Translations under genes and position numbers: made by a program
The notes under the pieces: generated by a model
What the model was told of the DNA's origin: nothing
Database searches by the model: none
What the model saw: the letters and a program-made list of their open reading frames with translations, nothing else
DNA from: Rozella allomycis CSF55
Taxonomy: Eukaryota > Rozellomycota
Direction: 5' to 3'
DNA length: 64,000 nucleotides
Assembly: GCA_000442015.1 (NCBI GenBank)
Contig: KE561154.1
Coordinates: 62,001-126,000, forward strand
Shown here: positions 1 to 13,143 of the stretch, in pieces
Numbering within the stretch: the first letter of the stretch is position 1
Layout: every line of letters begins with the position of its first letter

Positions 1-3000
1 TTTGAGGGATTCATATTCACTACGAATCGCATCACATTCAATAAGAATTGTTTCATTCTCGTTGCGTAGAGATTGGTTTTCATCTTTAAGAGATGTAACT
101 TCAACATTGAGATATTCATTTGAATTGTGTAGCGCTTCATTCTCATCTTTAAGAGAGTCATTTTCACGTTTAAGATATTCATTCTCACTTTTAAGGGATT
201 CATTTTTAACTTTGAGATTTTCATTCTCATCTCTAAGAGAATCATAATCATCTTTAAGGGATTCATAGTCACTGTCAAGTTGATCATATTTAGATTTATA
301 TTCTTCAATTGTATTTTCATAAACATTTTTTTCTTTATCAAATTTCTCTTTAATATTTTCATTATTTTCTAATTCAGATTGTAGATGATTATTTTCAGTC
401 TTCAAAAGATTAATTAAACCTTCAAATTCATCAATTTTAATTTTTAAATCTTCAACGTAGAAAGAATTTAAAGAAGCTTCTTGAATTTTCTCATTAATTT
501 TTTCAATTTGGAAATTTAGAGAATCTAAATCACAATCTGGGTTTATTTCTTTTAATAGATTTGAAAGTGAATCTAGAATTAATTCATCTTTAATAAATTT
601 ATTTATTTTATTTTTTATTTCTTCTTGATTCTCTTCCTTTTCTTTTAATTCATTCTTCAAATTCAATTCATTTTCTTTTAGTAAATCTATTTCATCTTTT
701 AATGAATTTATTTCAACTTTAAAGAATTCTATTTCATCTTGCAATCCTTTTAATTCATTCAATTCAATCATTGTTTTATCAAACCTATCAGCCAATTCAA
801 TCAATTCTGCTTTGTTAGTGTTTAATTCTGAATCTTTAGCATTCAACTCTACATCTTTATCTTTCAACTCACTTTCTTTAGCGTTTAACTCACTTTCTTT
901 AACATGTAGTTTCGATTCTAATTCATTAATAATTTCTTCTTTAATCTTTAATGATTCATTTAAAGCTTCATTAGCTCTTTCATGTTTAACTAACTCTTTA
1001 CTTAAATTATCAATACTCGTTTCTTTAATTTGAATTTTAGCTTTAATTTCAACCAATTCTTCATTCAAAATAAAAATTTGTTTTTCATTCTCATTAATTT
1101 CTTCTCGCAAACTTTTTCTCAAATTCTTTATTTCTTCTTTCAATTCCAAATTTTCTGCATTCATCTCATCAATAACTTGATCCTTGTATTTTATTGTTTC
1201 AAGATTAGAGATATCTTCTTTCAACTTGTCATTCATTTCTTCAATTGTTGAAACTTCATTTAGAAGAGAAGAAACTTTTTCTTTCAAAGTTGAAACTTCA
1301 ATTCTTAATTTATTGTTAGATTCTTCTTTATCTCTTAACTTACTCGCAAGGTCTTCATTGGTCAACTTAGTTGATTCTATTTCTTTTATTAATTCTTCAC
1401 TTTTAACTTTTTCATTATTTAATTCATTCTTCAATTCTGAAATCATTTCATTCTTTCTATTCAATTCTTCTTCATTCATTTTATCAGATTTAATCAACTC
1501 TGTAACCCTTTCTCTCTCCTTTTCAATTAATTCATTCAACTCTTTATTCTTTGCTATTTCAACGTTAATTGCTTCATTCAATTCAGCAATAGTAGCTTCA
1601 TGTAACTTCATAGCTTCTTCATTCTCCTCTCTCTCTACTCTAATCATTTCGTTCAATCTATTATTTTCTAAATTGATTTGGTTCAACTGTTGGAGAAATT
1701 CTTCAGCTCTTAATTTCTCTTTTTCAAGACATTCATCAAGCTCCACAATCTTCATTTGTTGTTCTTTATAACTCCCTTCCATGTTTGATTGATCAGATTT
1801 GATTAATTCACTCAATTCTTTATTCTTTCTCTGTTCTTCTTTAATCCTTTCATTCAATTGTTCATTCTTCAATCTCCCTTCTTCCACAAGCTGTTCAATG
1901 TTTATCTTTTCAGTTCTAACCTTTTCAATCAATTCTTCATTCTTTAATTTCATTTCTTCTAATAAATTTTCATTCTTTAATCTCTCCTCTTCCACTATCT
2001 GTCTCTGTTCTTTTACAATTTGTTCAATCTTGCTTTGTTCTTCCTGCAGCAATCCATTCAACTGTTCATTCTTCACTTTCTCTTCTTCCATTAGCCTTTC
2101 AATGCTTATCTTTTCAGTTTTAATCTTTTTAATCAATTCTTCACTCCCTATTTTCTCAGATTTCATCTTTTCCTCCAACTCTGCATTTCTCAACCTTTCG
2201 TCTTCAACTTTTGCCTTTTCTTGCTCAATCATATTCTGTAATTCTTCTACTTTGGTCTTCAATTCATCAACTTTTGCATTCTCAAGTTTAATCATTTTAT
2301 CGAATTCTTCAATCTTCTTCTTCTCTTCTGATCTTTCTTTATTGTTTTTCATATATTTCTCAACCAGATCTTTAATCTGATCATTCAACTCTTCAATGCC
2401 TTTCTCCTTTTTCTTCAATTCACTCTTTAGCTCTTCATTTTCTTTCTTCATCATGTTGTAATCTTCTTCAACCAAAGACAATCTTTTAGCTTCAATTTTT
2501 AATTCTCCAATTTCATCCTCTTTAGTTGATTCTCTAGTTTCACTCTCTTTTTTCAATTCACTAGTTGCATCTTGTTTGTTAAATTCACTATTATCATCCT
2601 CATTGGTTGGTGATTTTTCAGGGGAGCCATTCCTCGAAAGGTATATTTCTTCAAATGGATCAACCTTGGTCGGTGATACTATCCTCTCTTCATTCTTTTC
2701 AATATTAATAGTAGCCACATCCATCTATACATACCACAGCATTATCATACCACATCATTTGCAGACACAGTTTTCACCGGCGACACACTTCTAACCGGCG
2801 ACGAAGCCATACTCTTCACAGGCGATCCACTCCCTACACTCTCACCTCTATCACTCTTCTCTCCACCTCTATCACTCTTCTCTCCACCCACCAAACGCCC
2901 TACCTCCACACTCTCCCCTCCCTTGCCATTCAAAACACTCTTCCTCTCGCCCCTCTCCTCCTCCTTTTCGCTCGATATCCGTCTAGCTATGCCAAGCGGA

Positions 3001-3168
3001 AGCCCCATATTCTTCAGCAACTGCGAATCAGACGCATAGCTCTTCACTATATCACTCCCACTAATCCAGCTTACATGTTGCATGCACATCCACCAACTTG
3101 TCTGGGAGCGTCTCGGTCACTTTCTTGCGCTTGTACTTTTCTAAACGTGCCCGTCCGGCGGCCTCCAT
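1..3168 (-). CDS. Large coiled-coil protein, 3'-partial
   Basis: This is a long coiled-coil protein that runs off the left edge; at least 1,038 residues are visible. Coding exons are 3168-3075, 3046-2751 and 2724-1, separated by introns of 28 and 26 nt that restore one frame. The first ~130 residues are charged and Ser/Pro-rich with short SPVK/SPVR-like motifs. From about residue 190 the chain is almost pure heptads, and near the window edge it becomes regular 7-residue units of the pattern N-E-x-L-K-x-E, seen in the DNA as a 21-nt period. The lack of any stop over 908 codons on this strand supports coding. The architecture suits a golgin, a centrosomal scaffold or a cytoskeletal filament protein, but no family-defining domain is visible, so no function is assigned. 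Open frames on the opposite strand here are mirror images of the heptads. Confidence 0.85.
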
Positions 3169-3527
3169 CAGGTTACGAAATTTGGAGATTGGTGATGAGG
3201 TTTTTAATTGGGATTTAAAAATTATTTAAAGATGGATTATGAGTAAAAAATGGATAGTTGTAAATTTTAATTTAATAAATTTAAGTGTGTCACTTTATCA
3301 TTATATTTTTTGGTGGGAATGTTTGATCTCATGAAATATTAATACAAATATTTTAACTCTACATTAATTAATTAAATATTTAAATATTTCAACTCCTCTA
3401 TTGTCATATCGCGCCTAAACTCTGATTTCACGAATTTCTGAAACTATTTCTTATTTTCCAGATTTTTTTTCAACCCCTGCAAACTTTTAAGAATCGTACC
3501 AACACAGTATGTTTATAATTCTAGAAA
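3169..3527. promoter_or_regulatory. Divergent intergenic region, coiled-coil gene and uS8
   Basis: About 360 bp separate two divergently read start codons, so the stretch must carry both promoters. It is very AT-rich with poly-T/poly-A tracts. I see no RNA gene, repeat or conserved element that I can name. Confidence 0.4.
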
Positions 3528-3949
3528 ATGGTCCGCATCTCTGTGTTGAACGACACCCTTAAAAGCATCAACAACGCTGAACGCCGTGGAAAGCGCCAAG
3601 TCCTCGTCCGTCCATCCTCCAAGGTCGTTGTCAAATTCTTGTCTGTCATGCAAAAGCACGGTAAATACATCTTTTATGTTTTATAATAGGATATATTGAC
3701 GAATTCGAAATCGTCGACGACCACCGTTCAGGAAAGATTGTCATCCAACTCAACGGACGCTTGAACAAGTGCGGTGTTATTTCTCCTCGCTTTCCTATCA
3801 AGGTTACCGAAGTCGAAAAGTGGGTCAACAAACTCCTTCCATCTCGTCAGTTCGGTTTCATGGTCTTTACTACCTCCCTTGGAATCATGGATCATGAAGA
3901 AGCTCGTCGTCGCCATACCGGAGGTCGCATTCTCGGATACTTTTATTAA
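3528..3949 (+). CDS. RPS22: Cytosolic 40S ribosomal protein uS8 (S15a/RPS22)
   Basis: Cytosolic small-subunit protein uS8, 130 residues, the usual eukaryotic length. Exons 3528-3660 and 3690-3949 flank a 29-nt intron; splicing joins the family-typical MQKHG to YIDEFEI. The C-terminal signature GGRILGYFY is intact. Start: the ATG opens directly on the conserved [13 protein letters not shown]. It is read away from the coiled-coil gene and toward MSH1, whose stop lies 29 bp past this one. AATAAA begins on the last base of the stop codon (3949-3954), so the 3'UTR is probably very short. Identification is secure. Confidence 0.98.
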
Positions 3950-3978
3950 ATAAAACATTTTATTGATCATGCAATTAA

Positions 3979-6728
3979 TTATTTATTGGTTAAGGAGTTT
4001 TTCAGCTCTTCTAAAAGGCAAAGTGCCTTGACTCCGTTGAGTGTGTTTAAATCTATCTTTTTTATTCGCTCTATTGTTTCATTAGAAAGTTCATTAACAG
4101 TTTTTGAGTCACAAGGATGGGATGTGACTGATTTGTTAAGATATTCTCGTGCAAGCGATGTTACAGACTTTGGTAAACCAGCGAGTTCAGCAATATCAAT
4201 GCCATGAGAATGATCAGCAACACCGGGTGAAAGTTTATGAATGAACATTAATGAGCCATTTTCATCTCGCGCTGCTTCAGTTTTCAAAAAGTTTACAGTT
4301 GTATCATGTTTCAATTCATCCGCCAACTCATGATAATGTGTGGCGAATAACGTCATTGATTCATTTCTATGAGCTAAATGCTGACAAACAGCATATGCTA
4401 TTGCCAACCCTTCTCGCGCGGATGTGCCCCGGCCCACTTCGTCTAGAAGGACCTTTCATATTTGATATAAAATATTACCAGAGACTTTGAAGTTGCACGT
4501 TTCAAAATTTCTTCAGTTTCTTTCATTTCTACCATAAATGTTGATTCATTTTTAGTCAGATCGTCGTTCGCTCCAATCTATGGTTCAAAATCGCAATTAC
4601 TTTTACTCTTGTAAAAACGGCATCTCTAAGTCCTATTTTGGCTTGTTTTGCTGGTATGTAGCATCCTGTTTGTGCAAGAATAACGATTAACGCAACCTGC
4701 CGTAAAAATGTGCTCTTACCGCCCATGTTAGGACTTTTACAACGTGAAATAAGATTTACCCGGTAATTAAGGAAAATCTCTTCTTTGAATCAAGTAAACA
4801 GTCGTTTGGTACAAATGTTCTTTGCGAATTCAATTGAATGGATTCCACCATTAAATGTCGCCCGACACTTATATCTATTTCATTCCTTTTAAACAATTTA
4901 AATTTTATTACTTTTTAGTTAAGATAGGTTTTGATAAATTCCTTTCAATGGCTACGATAGCATTGCTTAGGGCAACATCCAGTTCCGATAACGCTGTCGC
5001 TGCTACATCAATTTGAGGAACTTTTTTCCTTAAAATTTCTTGTATATCTTCAAATATTTGAACTTCTAATTCAACCATTTGACTGAATAAGATATCAATG
5101 TCTTGTTTTTGCTTGTCCAAAGCCTTTTCAGAATGAAATAAAGGAGTTACTTTCAACGAATATTGAAATTCACCATTAGTTAGCCTAGCTTCCATTAAAA
5201 AGTGGGGATGTCTAATTTCCTTCTTGGATGCAACAATCCATTTCCTTGACTTCCTTCTAACACAAAGTTGTGATACATCAATTTTCAACTCTTTTACGTA
5301 CTTTTCTAGAAAATCTTTGCTATCTTCATCACTATTATTGTCCAGCTTAATCCTTATCGCGTCGATCTTACGACAATAGCCATCCTTTACAAAATACCCA
5401 TCAGAAACACAAGATTTATATTGCTTGTCATTTAAGCTTTTTTCAAGAATATTTAATAATTCATTGTCATAATTTATTTGTTTAAACAACGTTTCTAGCT
5501 TCTCAGGGACTTTAGATAAAGATATAAATTTCTCCTTTAGTTCTTTAATGACTTTTAAAGAGTTTAAGATTCTGATGAATTTTTGTGGTATTCCGGTCTT
5601 TGAAGGTCTTGATGCAAGAATGTCCCTTGAAATTCTCTCAATGTCATTAATATTTTTCAAATCAATTCTTAAAAGATCAGTTATATGAGGATTGTTTACA
5701 AAATAATCAACAAGTTTAAGCCTATCATTGATGACCTTCATATCTGTTGAAGGCGAATTGAGCCGACTGAACAACAATCGTTTACCCCCTGCTGTGCATG
5801 TTCTGTCTATTATTTTAAACAGTGAGTTTTTCTTGCTATTCAAAGATTCCATTAAGTTTAAACTTTTCACAGTTTGCGGAGTAAGGTGCATTTTATCAAG
5901 CTTGGAATATCTTTTGGGTTCTTGAAAAGAAACTATGGCATCAGACTGCACTTTTTCCAGATAAGAATAAAAATACGACACTGCATTACTTTCTGCGTTT
6001 TTGTTATAGTTTTTTATGTGGGGATCAAGTTCATGCAGGTGGATGTATGCGTTACCATCTACATCCATTTTACCTATAACGCCCAAAACTATTCTCTTAA
6101 TCTCCTCATTCTGGCAAATTATTTCTTTTGGCTTAATTTCATTAAGCAATTGAAACAATCCTTCATCATCACTTAACTTGCAAATATCCGTATACATAGT
6201 TCCAGTACTAACGTCTCCCCAACACAAACCAATAGAATCATTGCATTCCTCATCCAAAACAATCGACATTAAATAAGAAGGCCTCCCTTCGTCCAACAAA
6301 TCTTCGTCAAAAATTGTACCCGGAGTAAACACCTTTGTCAATTTTCTTTCAAACTTTGTCGAATTCGAAATCTTAAACTGGTCATAAACAGCAATATTGT
6401 AATTCTTTTCCACCAATATCTTTATGTACTTCATTAAACTAGTGACAGGAAATCCCGTAACTTTTCGTTCGTTGACAGGCGGCGCAATATTTATCAGTTC
6501 AGAAAGGAGATGCCCATTCTCGCCATAGCATTCGTAAAAGTCGCCAACCTGCACAAGAACAATATAGCCTGGATGCAACTTTAGCTTTTCGAAAAAGAAT
6601 CTGTGCATGCCGGTTGCATCTTTTGATATATGTCTTGCCATGAAAGTGTACGTTTTGGCATTGAAAAGTGACAAACCATGAAAAAACATAGGTGGCTTGT
6701 GGAAAGATTGAAATTTATTTATTGACAT
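3979..6728 (-). CDS. MSH1: MutS homologue, mitochondrial MSH1 type
   Basis: DNA mismatch-recognition ATPase, 880 residues from five exons (6728-4912, 4885-4760, 4733-4607, 4577-4479, 4452-3979); the introns are 26, 26, 29 and 26 nt. The N-terminal mismatch-binding domain has the F-x-E element as DFYECYG. Domains II-IV follow, then the ATPase with Walker [10 protein letters not shown] (residue 648 onward), the signature block ending STFMVEMKE, Walker [12 protein letters not shown] (724 onward) and ATHYHEL. Full domain I plus a basic, hydroxylated leader before it suits the mitochondrial MSH1 branch. MSH1 is inferred from the leader and domain set; another MutS branch is possible. The ATG used touches the stop of the upstream gene, and a downstream ATG (MFFHG or MARHIS) could be the real start. 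Confidence 0.93.
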
Positions 6729-7096
6729 TCATGGTAGACTTTCGAGAGCTCCTGAATACCATCTGGAAACGTTTCGTTTTCCCTTGGCGTATGGAGCGAA
6801 TTTGTCAATCTTGTCGGAATGCCATGCCCATCCGTATTGCTGCGAAGTGGTGCAGGGAACAGAATATTTATCTTTTAATTTGACAGATGATTGAATGGCA
6901 TCGAGATTAAAGGAAGCCAGGTAGTCTTGGGCTGTTTCGGTTTTCAAGTATTCTGATTTTACTGGGAATGGTGTATTGGTAGCATTCAAGTTTGATGTCT
7001 TTTTCTGTTCACTTGATTTCTGTGCTATGTGATGTTTTGCTTTATTATACTTGTGAATTTTCTTGTTCTTTCATGAAGCCCCAATTCTTTTCCCAT
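6729..7096 (-). CDS. Small conserved-looking protein of unknown function
   Basis: A 113-residue protein from two exons, 7096-7051 and 7024-6729, with a 26-nt intron whose removal gives one open frame starting MGKELGLHERTRKF and preceded by an in-frame stop. There is no signal peptide or membrane segment. The N-terminal half is polar and Lys/Ser-rich. The C-terminal ~40 residues are aromatic and look constrained (YGWAWHSDKIDKF, then RWYSGALESLP). Small proteins of this sort are common among axonemal microtubule-inner proteins, but I cannot match it to one and assign no function. Its TGA is followed immediately by the first ATG of MSH1 on the same strand. Confidence 0.7.
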
Positions 7097-7390
7097 GTTT
7101 CAGATGTGTTTTGTTCGAATCGAATGACTTGTCTCCTTTATTTAATAAAATTAACTGGGATACCAAATTGCGTCATCGTGTACTGCGTTTCGAATTCTTT
7201 CTTTTTTGTCAGCGTTTGCCATGGATACTCATGATACTGTTACGGCTAAAATTAAATGTAACCATTAAGGTTTAGTATAATGCACGTCATTAAATATTTC
7301 ATTTTCATTTTTTATATAAATACCTGTAATTGTAATTGATACTTTAATCATGAAAGGTTTGGAAATAGGCCGCATGATAAACCCTTGTCA

Positions 7391-10072
7391 ATGACATTCA
7401 GTTTTTCAAATTTGGCATCTAGTAAAATAGCATATTGCTTTTTAACTTTATAGAATTATATTGGGGCTGGAAAAAGAAAACGATGCAAGATGCAGAAATT
7501 CAGGAGCTTTGCTGTACATTAGAGGAGGGCATATGGGAAGAGATTGTAGATGTTTCCAATGAATCACTTGGAATACTATTTTGGAATGATTCAGTAAAGG
7601 AATCCAAGCAGGACAAGGACAACCCAATTTATGGATTCTGTATGTATTTCTAAAATTGTATATAGTTATGGAATTGGCATGTTTCATACTACAAGATAGT
7701 CAGAATATATCGATTTATACATTACTTGGGAAGACGATAGAGTATTATGCAAATATTGCGATGAAGGAAAAGACATTGTATTTGATAAATAAAGGAATTG
7801 AAGTAAGAAGAGAATAAAGATGAAATAGAAAATAAATGAAAGTAGTGTAAAGATGAATGAAATAATTAATTTTACTAAATCTGTGATTTGGAGTGTAAAT
7901 TGAAAGACCTTTTTGATTAAAGTTGATGGTTGTTGATGAGATGGAAATTTTGAAGGATTTTTATATCCAAATGACGATCTTGATTAATGTATGTAAAACT
8001 AGCCAAGAAATTAGACCAATTGATATGAAGAGCGTAAGTTTATGAATCGGGTAGTCAAAGGCTATACAAATGCAGTTGAAATTTGTGGAAGCTATTAGAG
8101 AGGATAAAGCTGATGATAATTTTATAAAAATATTTCTAGAGTTTCTAAAAGATATTGATGAAACCCCTGTAAAGATAGATTGTATTTTAAAAAAGATTAT
8201 TGAAGTAATGGAAGCAATAAATGAGAAAGAAATGATTGATTTTTCTATTTTATTACCCTTTTATAGAAATATGATTAAACAGTCAAACGATGATTCAAAA
8301 ACCTATCGAATATTCTATTGGATTTTGTTAAATGGACCAGAAGATAGTTTAAGTTTGTTTCCCAACATTAATTTTGAATACTTAAAGCCCCAGTAGTTCT
8401 ATTTAGTTTTTATAATAGTTTAAAGACAGCTGTGTTGAAATTGGTTGACATGAAAGCGTTTGAAAAGGCTGGAAAGATTTGTGAACAATCAAAACAATTA
8501 TACTTTTATAATAATGATTTCGAATTTAAAGAAATGATTGATTGTCTTTATGTTTATTCTACTTTTGAATCATTAAAACAAAATTCTCATTCTTTACTTC
8601 AATGGGCTAAAGCCAACAAGGAAATGTTACAAAAGGTTTCATTTATACCAATTTCACATATAAATCAATTAATGAAAGATGAAAAATATCAAACAGCGAT
8701 AAAATGGTTAAATTTAATAAAGAATGACAAAGATGAATTTACTTTAAAGTATTTAACATTAATACATATCAATTAGAAATCTTTTATACTGTTATTGGAA
8801 AATAGAGAATTATGAAGCATTGAATGATATTCTAAATGAATGTGATTCTGATGACCCCTTAATAATAAAATATAAACTATTCATTCAAATTTCTAATAAT
8901 GATTCACAAAAGGGTAATATAAATGTTTGATTACATAAAAAAGTTATGGAGCTTATTGGATCAACATCTGACCCTGATACCTTGTTGGCTTGTGTAAATG
9001 AATGTTTTAAAGTATTAAACTACATTTTAAATTATAAAGAATGATAAACAAATTTTAATGTTAACTTTATTAAAAAGAATAGTTGATGTTTATGAAGAAT
9101 CTCACGGGCAAACGTTTGGACCAAAAATTATGATTCAAGTTTATCGTTCATTGATTGTTTTAGCTGAGAAATTACTTCCAGAGTAATCAAATTCAAATCT
9201 CTTTCAAAGACATGCATTGCAATTAAACATATCTTATTTAAAGAAATGTATCTTTAAAATTTTAAATTCATTTAGCTTCATCAATAATTTTAGCTGCGAA
9301 ATTGATTTCTGATTCTTTGAATCTAAGAGAGTTGAAGGAAATTGAATGGATTCTCTCCAAATCTCACAACTTTGCAATATCACTTGAAAATGAAAATATT
9401 AACGAATCCCTTGAATTAAGTAGAATTTGCTTGTCAGTAAATCTAATTAATATAAAATAATCAAAGATGGGGCAATTACTAAAACTCAAAATCCCTGATC
9501 TTTATTATAAATCTTGCTATTTATTCATCACCACTTGTCTAAAATCAACTTGCTTGGAAAGGGTAAACTTGACGATAGATTTTAATTAGCCATATATTGA
9601 AGAATTGGTTGATGAATTGCTAGACAATACGTTCGATGACACTCGAGCAAACCTTTTCATTATCAAATGCCAATGTCTAGTCTGGAAAAGAACCTTTACA
9701 GACTGTTTAGAATTATTAAATGAAATGATTTCATCAGAAAATTTAGACATTAACATTCATCACATTCAAAGCTTTGCCCATTTAACTTTAACAAATTCTA
9801 ATTGCCCTTCTGATAGTAAATTATTAAATGAATTATATCAAGTTAAATTCCAAATACTAGAAGGCCTCATGACTTTATATGTTAAGTTACCAGATCAAAC
9901 CTTCAGTGATATTGATGCCTTTTTCAAAACTCTGCTGGATATTGGTCAAAATGTTAACATTGATGTTTGCTATTCTTATTGCAAACAATACATCTCTATT
10001 ATCAAAGTAATAAATTCATTAGAAATTAAAAGTCTCAAATTAACATTGAAGAATTGGCTGCAGAAAGTTTAA
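7391..10072 (+). CDS. Helical-repeat protein, possible SPO22/ZIP4/TEX11 relative
   Basis: A 772-residue protein from 14 exons: 7391-7421, 7454-7639, 7666-7802, 7829-7894, 7923-8033, 8061-8392, 8419-8748, 8777-8913, 8944-9011, 9040-9182, 9210-9247, 9276-9436, 9467-9562 and 9590-10072. All 13 introns are 26-32 nt, and every junction keeps one frame, which is strong evidence for one gene. The product is helical throughout and resembles TPR-type solenoids: paired amphipathic helices, with a C-terminal half rich in LNE/LLD turns. Length, absence of other domains and blocks such as EIEWILSKSHNFA recall meiotic SPO22/ZIP4/TEX11, which organises crossover proteins. That assignment is by pattern only and remains tentative. 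Confidence 0.72.
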
Positions 10073-10196
10073 ATTGGGTTCATTCATATTGCAAAAGTAT
10101 ACACACATTCTATACAAAACTACATCACAAAGAGAACGCTCAAAAATGGATAGACTTGATAAATTAATAAATTACAGTATTATTTATTAAAGTGTA

Positions 10197-10772
10197 TTAT
10201 TTGATCAAAGCTGGACATGCTATTTCTTGACTTTGAGTTATCCCCTGCAACGGTATCACAAATCCAACTAATTTTAACTTCAATGCAAACACAAAGTCCA
10301 GCGTTATCTTACCAGACCCATTACCGCCACAATTCTTCAAAATGTCTTTAACAACAACATTATCAGCGTTCGAAGCTGCATACTCAATATTAACACCAAC
10401 ATTAGCATCGGTCTTGGACTTTTCAGCAATGTACACTTCATTAAATGAACGCAATGTTCCTATCTCCGGTTTAGTCCCATCAGAGCCCTTGAAATTGATC
10501 GGAGATTCGATGCTCTGCACGTAAAAACTAAATACGTTTGGGTTATCAACATTATATGATAATTCAAAGGCACCCTTCAAGGTGTACGGTATGGATGAAG
10601 TCAGGTAGAATGAATTGGCATTGGCATTAGTGCCAGTAATACTCACGGTAGGTACTTTCACTATAATCGCTAACACTATTACTGCTATGATTATCAGCAC
10701 AATTATAAACAATAACAAATAACAGATCGCGCGGCAAATTGGTGATCTCTTTGGCTTCTTTTCAACTTCCAT
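10197..10772 (-). CDS. LEA2-type single-pass membrane protein
   Basis: An intronless 191-residue protein. A short basic N-terminus (KKPKRS) precedes one strongly hydrophobic segment at about residues 17-40, then a predicted all-beta extracytoplasmic domain. The spacing YNVDNPN followed by an alternating beta pattern resembles the WHy/LEA14 domain found in plant and fungal stress proteins and in some vacuolar membrane proteins. Topology is probably type II, with the beta domain in the lumen or outside. Two cysteines near the end (NCGG, IACPAL) might pair. The family call is by fold pattern and the cellular role is unknown. It converges with the upstream helical-repeat gene, 124 bp stop to stop. 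Confidence 0.75.
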   Translation of the reverse strand: MEVEKKPKRSPICRAICYLLLFIIVLIIIAVIVLAIIVKVPTVSITGTNANANSFYLTSSIPYTLKGAFELSYNVDNPNVFSFYVQSIESPINFKGSDGTKPEIGTLRSFNEVYIAEKSKTDANVGVNIEYAASNADNVVVKDILKNCGGNGSGKITLDFVFALKLKLVGFVIPLQGITQSQEIACPALIK

Positions 10773-11290
10773 TTTGTTTGAAGGGGTAAAGGGAGGTAAT
10801 TATATATTCAAATTTACAAATAGGTACTCAAAGCTAATTAAATATCTGTCGGCTAAATTAAGAAATGAAAACTTAATTTACATTAAGTTTAGAATTGTTA
10901 CTATTTTTATAAAACTTTTTGTATGTAGTTTTAATCACTAATCGGTATCCTACCAGAACAATTTTGCGGTATGACTGAATCTATCTGCAGCTGTTACATC
11001 AAAAGCAAGAATATAGTGCTCGCCACATGGTCAGGCAAAAGAAGTGGTGAATGACTAATGAGTTGATATTATAAATAACAAGAATAGTAGAAAAATATCG
11101 CAAATGCGAGCTCAAGTAACCCTCAATATTACCAAACTACGCATTTTGACCAAATTATATATAACAAGCTTATTTTTAATCTTATACACATTTATTAATC
11201 TATTTTATTCACTTCAAGAAAGTTTAAACTAAGAATTACAAGTCGTATAGAAATTGACCTCGCTCAGCCACGGAAACCCTTGTTGAAAAA
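10773..11290. other. Divergent intergenic region before eS24
   Basis: About 520 bp between divergently read starts. It contains a less AT-rich block around 10940-11050, but I find no open frame with homology, no tRNA-like fold and no repeat shared with the rest of the window. It must include the promoters of the LEA2 gene and eS24. Confidence 0.35.
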
Positions 11291-11750
11291 ATGGTACAAA
11301 GATTTTACACTAGTTATTAAAGGACTCTACCAGCGTTACCTTGCGCACCAAAAAATTTATGACAAACCGTCTTTTACAAAGAAAACAAATGGTACAAATA
11401 TTTCCATCCCATCAAAAAAGGTTGTTGATGTCCTTCACCCAGGCAAAGCTAATGTATCCAAAGACGATATTAGAAACAAACTCGCAACCATTTACAAAGT
11501 TAACAAGGATGTTGTCTCTGTTTTCGGTTTCCGTACTGCTTTTGGTGGAAGCAAATCCACTGGTTTCGCACTCATCTATGATTCAGTTGAAGCTGCAAAG
11601 AAATTCGAACCAAAACACCGTTTGATTTCTGCTGGACTTGCTTCCGCTCCAACTGATAAGGGTGGACGTAAGCAACGCAAGGAAAAGAAGAACCGTTTGA
11701 AGAAATTTCGCGGTACAAGAAAGGAAAAGAGAGAAAGAAAGAAACAATAA
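11291..11750 (+). CDS. RPS24: Cytosolic 40S ribosomal protein eS24
   Basis: Ribosomal protein eS24, 133 residues, normal length. Exon 1 is only the ATG (11291-11293). Exon 2 is 11323-11391 and exon 3 is 11421-11750, with two 29-nt introns. Both introns follow an ATG triplet and begin GTACAAA. Spliced, the protein opens [16 protein letters not shown] and continues [17 protein letters not shown], the conserved eS24 N-terminus. The basic C-terminal tail is present. Reading straight through the introns gives a longer but non-homologous N-terminus, which is why the split start is preferred. The stop codon lies inside AATAAA (11746-11751). A start-codon-only exon is unusual but is seen in other fungal ribosomal genes. 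Confidence 0.96.
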
Positions 11751-12075
11751 ATAAATACGTTCATTTCATATATACTTTTCAAACGGATTTTGTAATTAGA
11801 CTATTTATTTCTGGACCCTTACAAGCTTATTTGATATAATCACAAAAGGGCACTTAAATCATGTTATTATTATTCATCGAGTTTTGCTCAAAAGTCAAAA
11901 TGATCATAATCCAAACTTGTAACTCCGATCATTGAAGTGTCTCTTTGCATAAAGCAACATTTTCAACCACCAAAATACATAATTTATCGCGTTCATGGTC
12001 TACTCTTTTCATCAAAAATATGATTTGTATCACGGAAAATGTTAAAAAGGGTTTTTGAATTTCGGAAACTTGTGA
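11751..12075. other. Intergenic, eS24 to thymidylate synthase
   Basis: 325 AT-rich bp between two genes on the same strand. It should hold the eS24 terminator and the thymidylate synthase promoter. I see no RNA gene, repeat or additional coding potential. Confidence 0.35.
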
Positions 12076-13001
<926 letters not shown>

Positions 13002-13143
13002 GACAAATATTAAAATAATAAAAGTTTTATTGGTTTTTCATTTTGTTTTATTCGTTGATTTTGAACCACTCCACTTTAAAATTTCTATTTTTTGAAAAAC
13101 AATAACACCCGGTAGCTACGGCGATCGACACAACCTACTCTCG

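Noticed and set aside
2-2380. Several plus-strand open frames rich in Ser, Phe and Leu
   Set aside because: They are mirror images of the minus-strand heptad coiled coil; the minus strand is open for 908 codons and joins two upstream exons.
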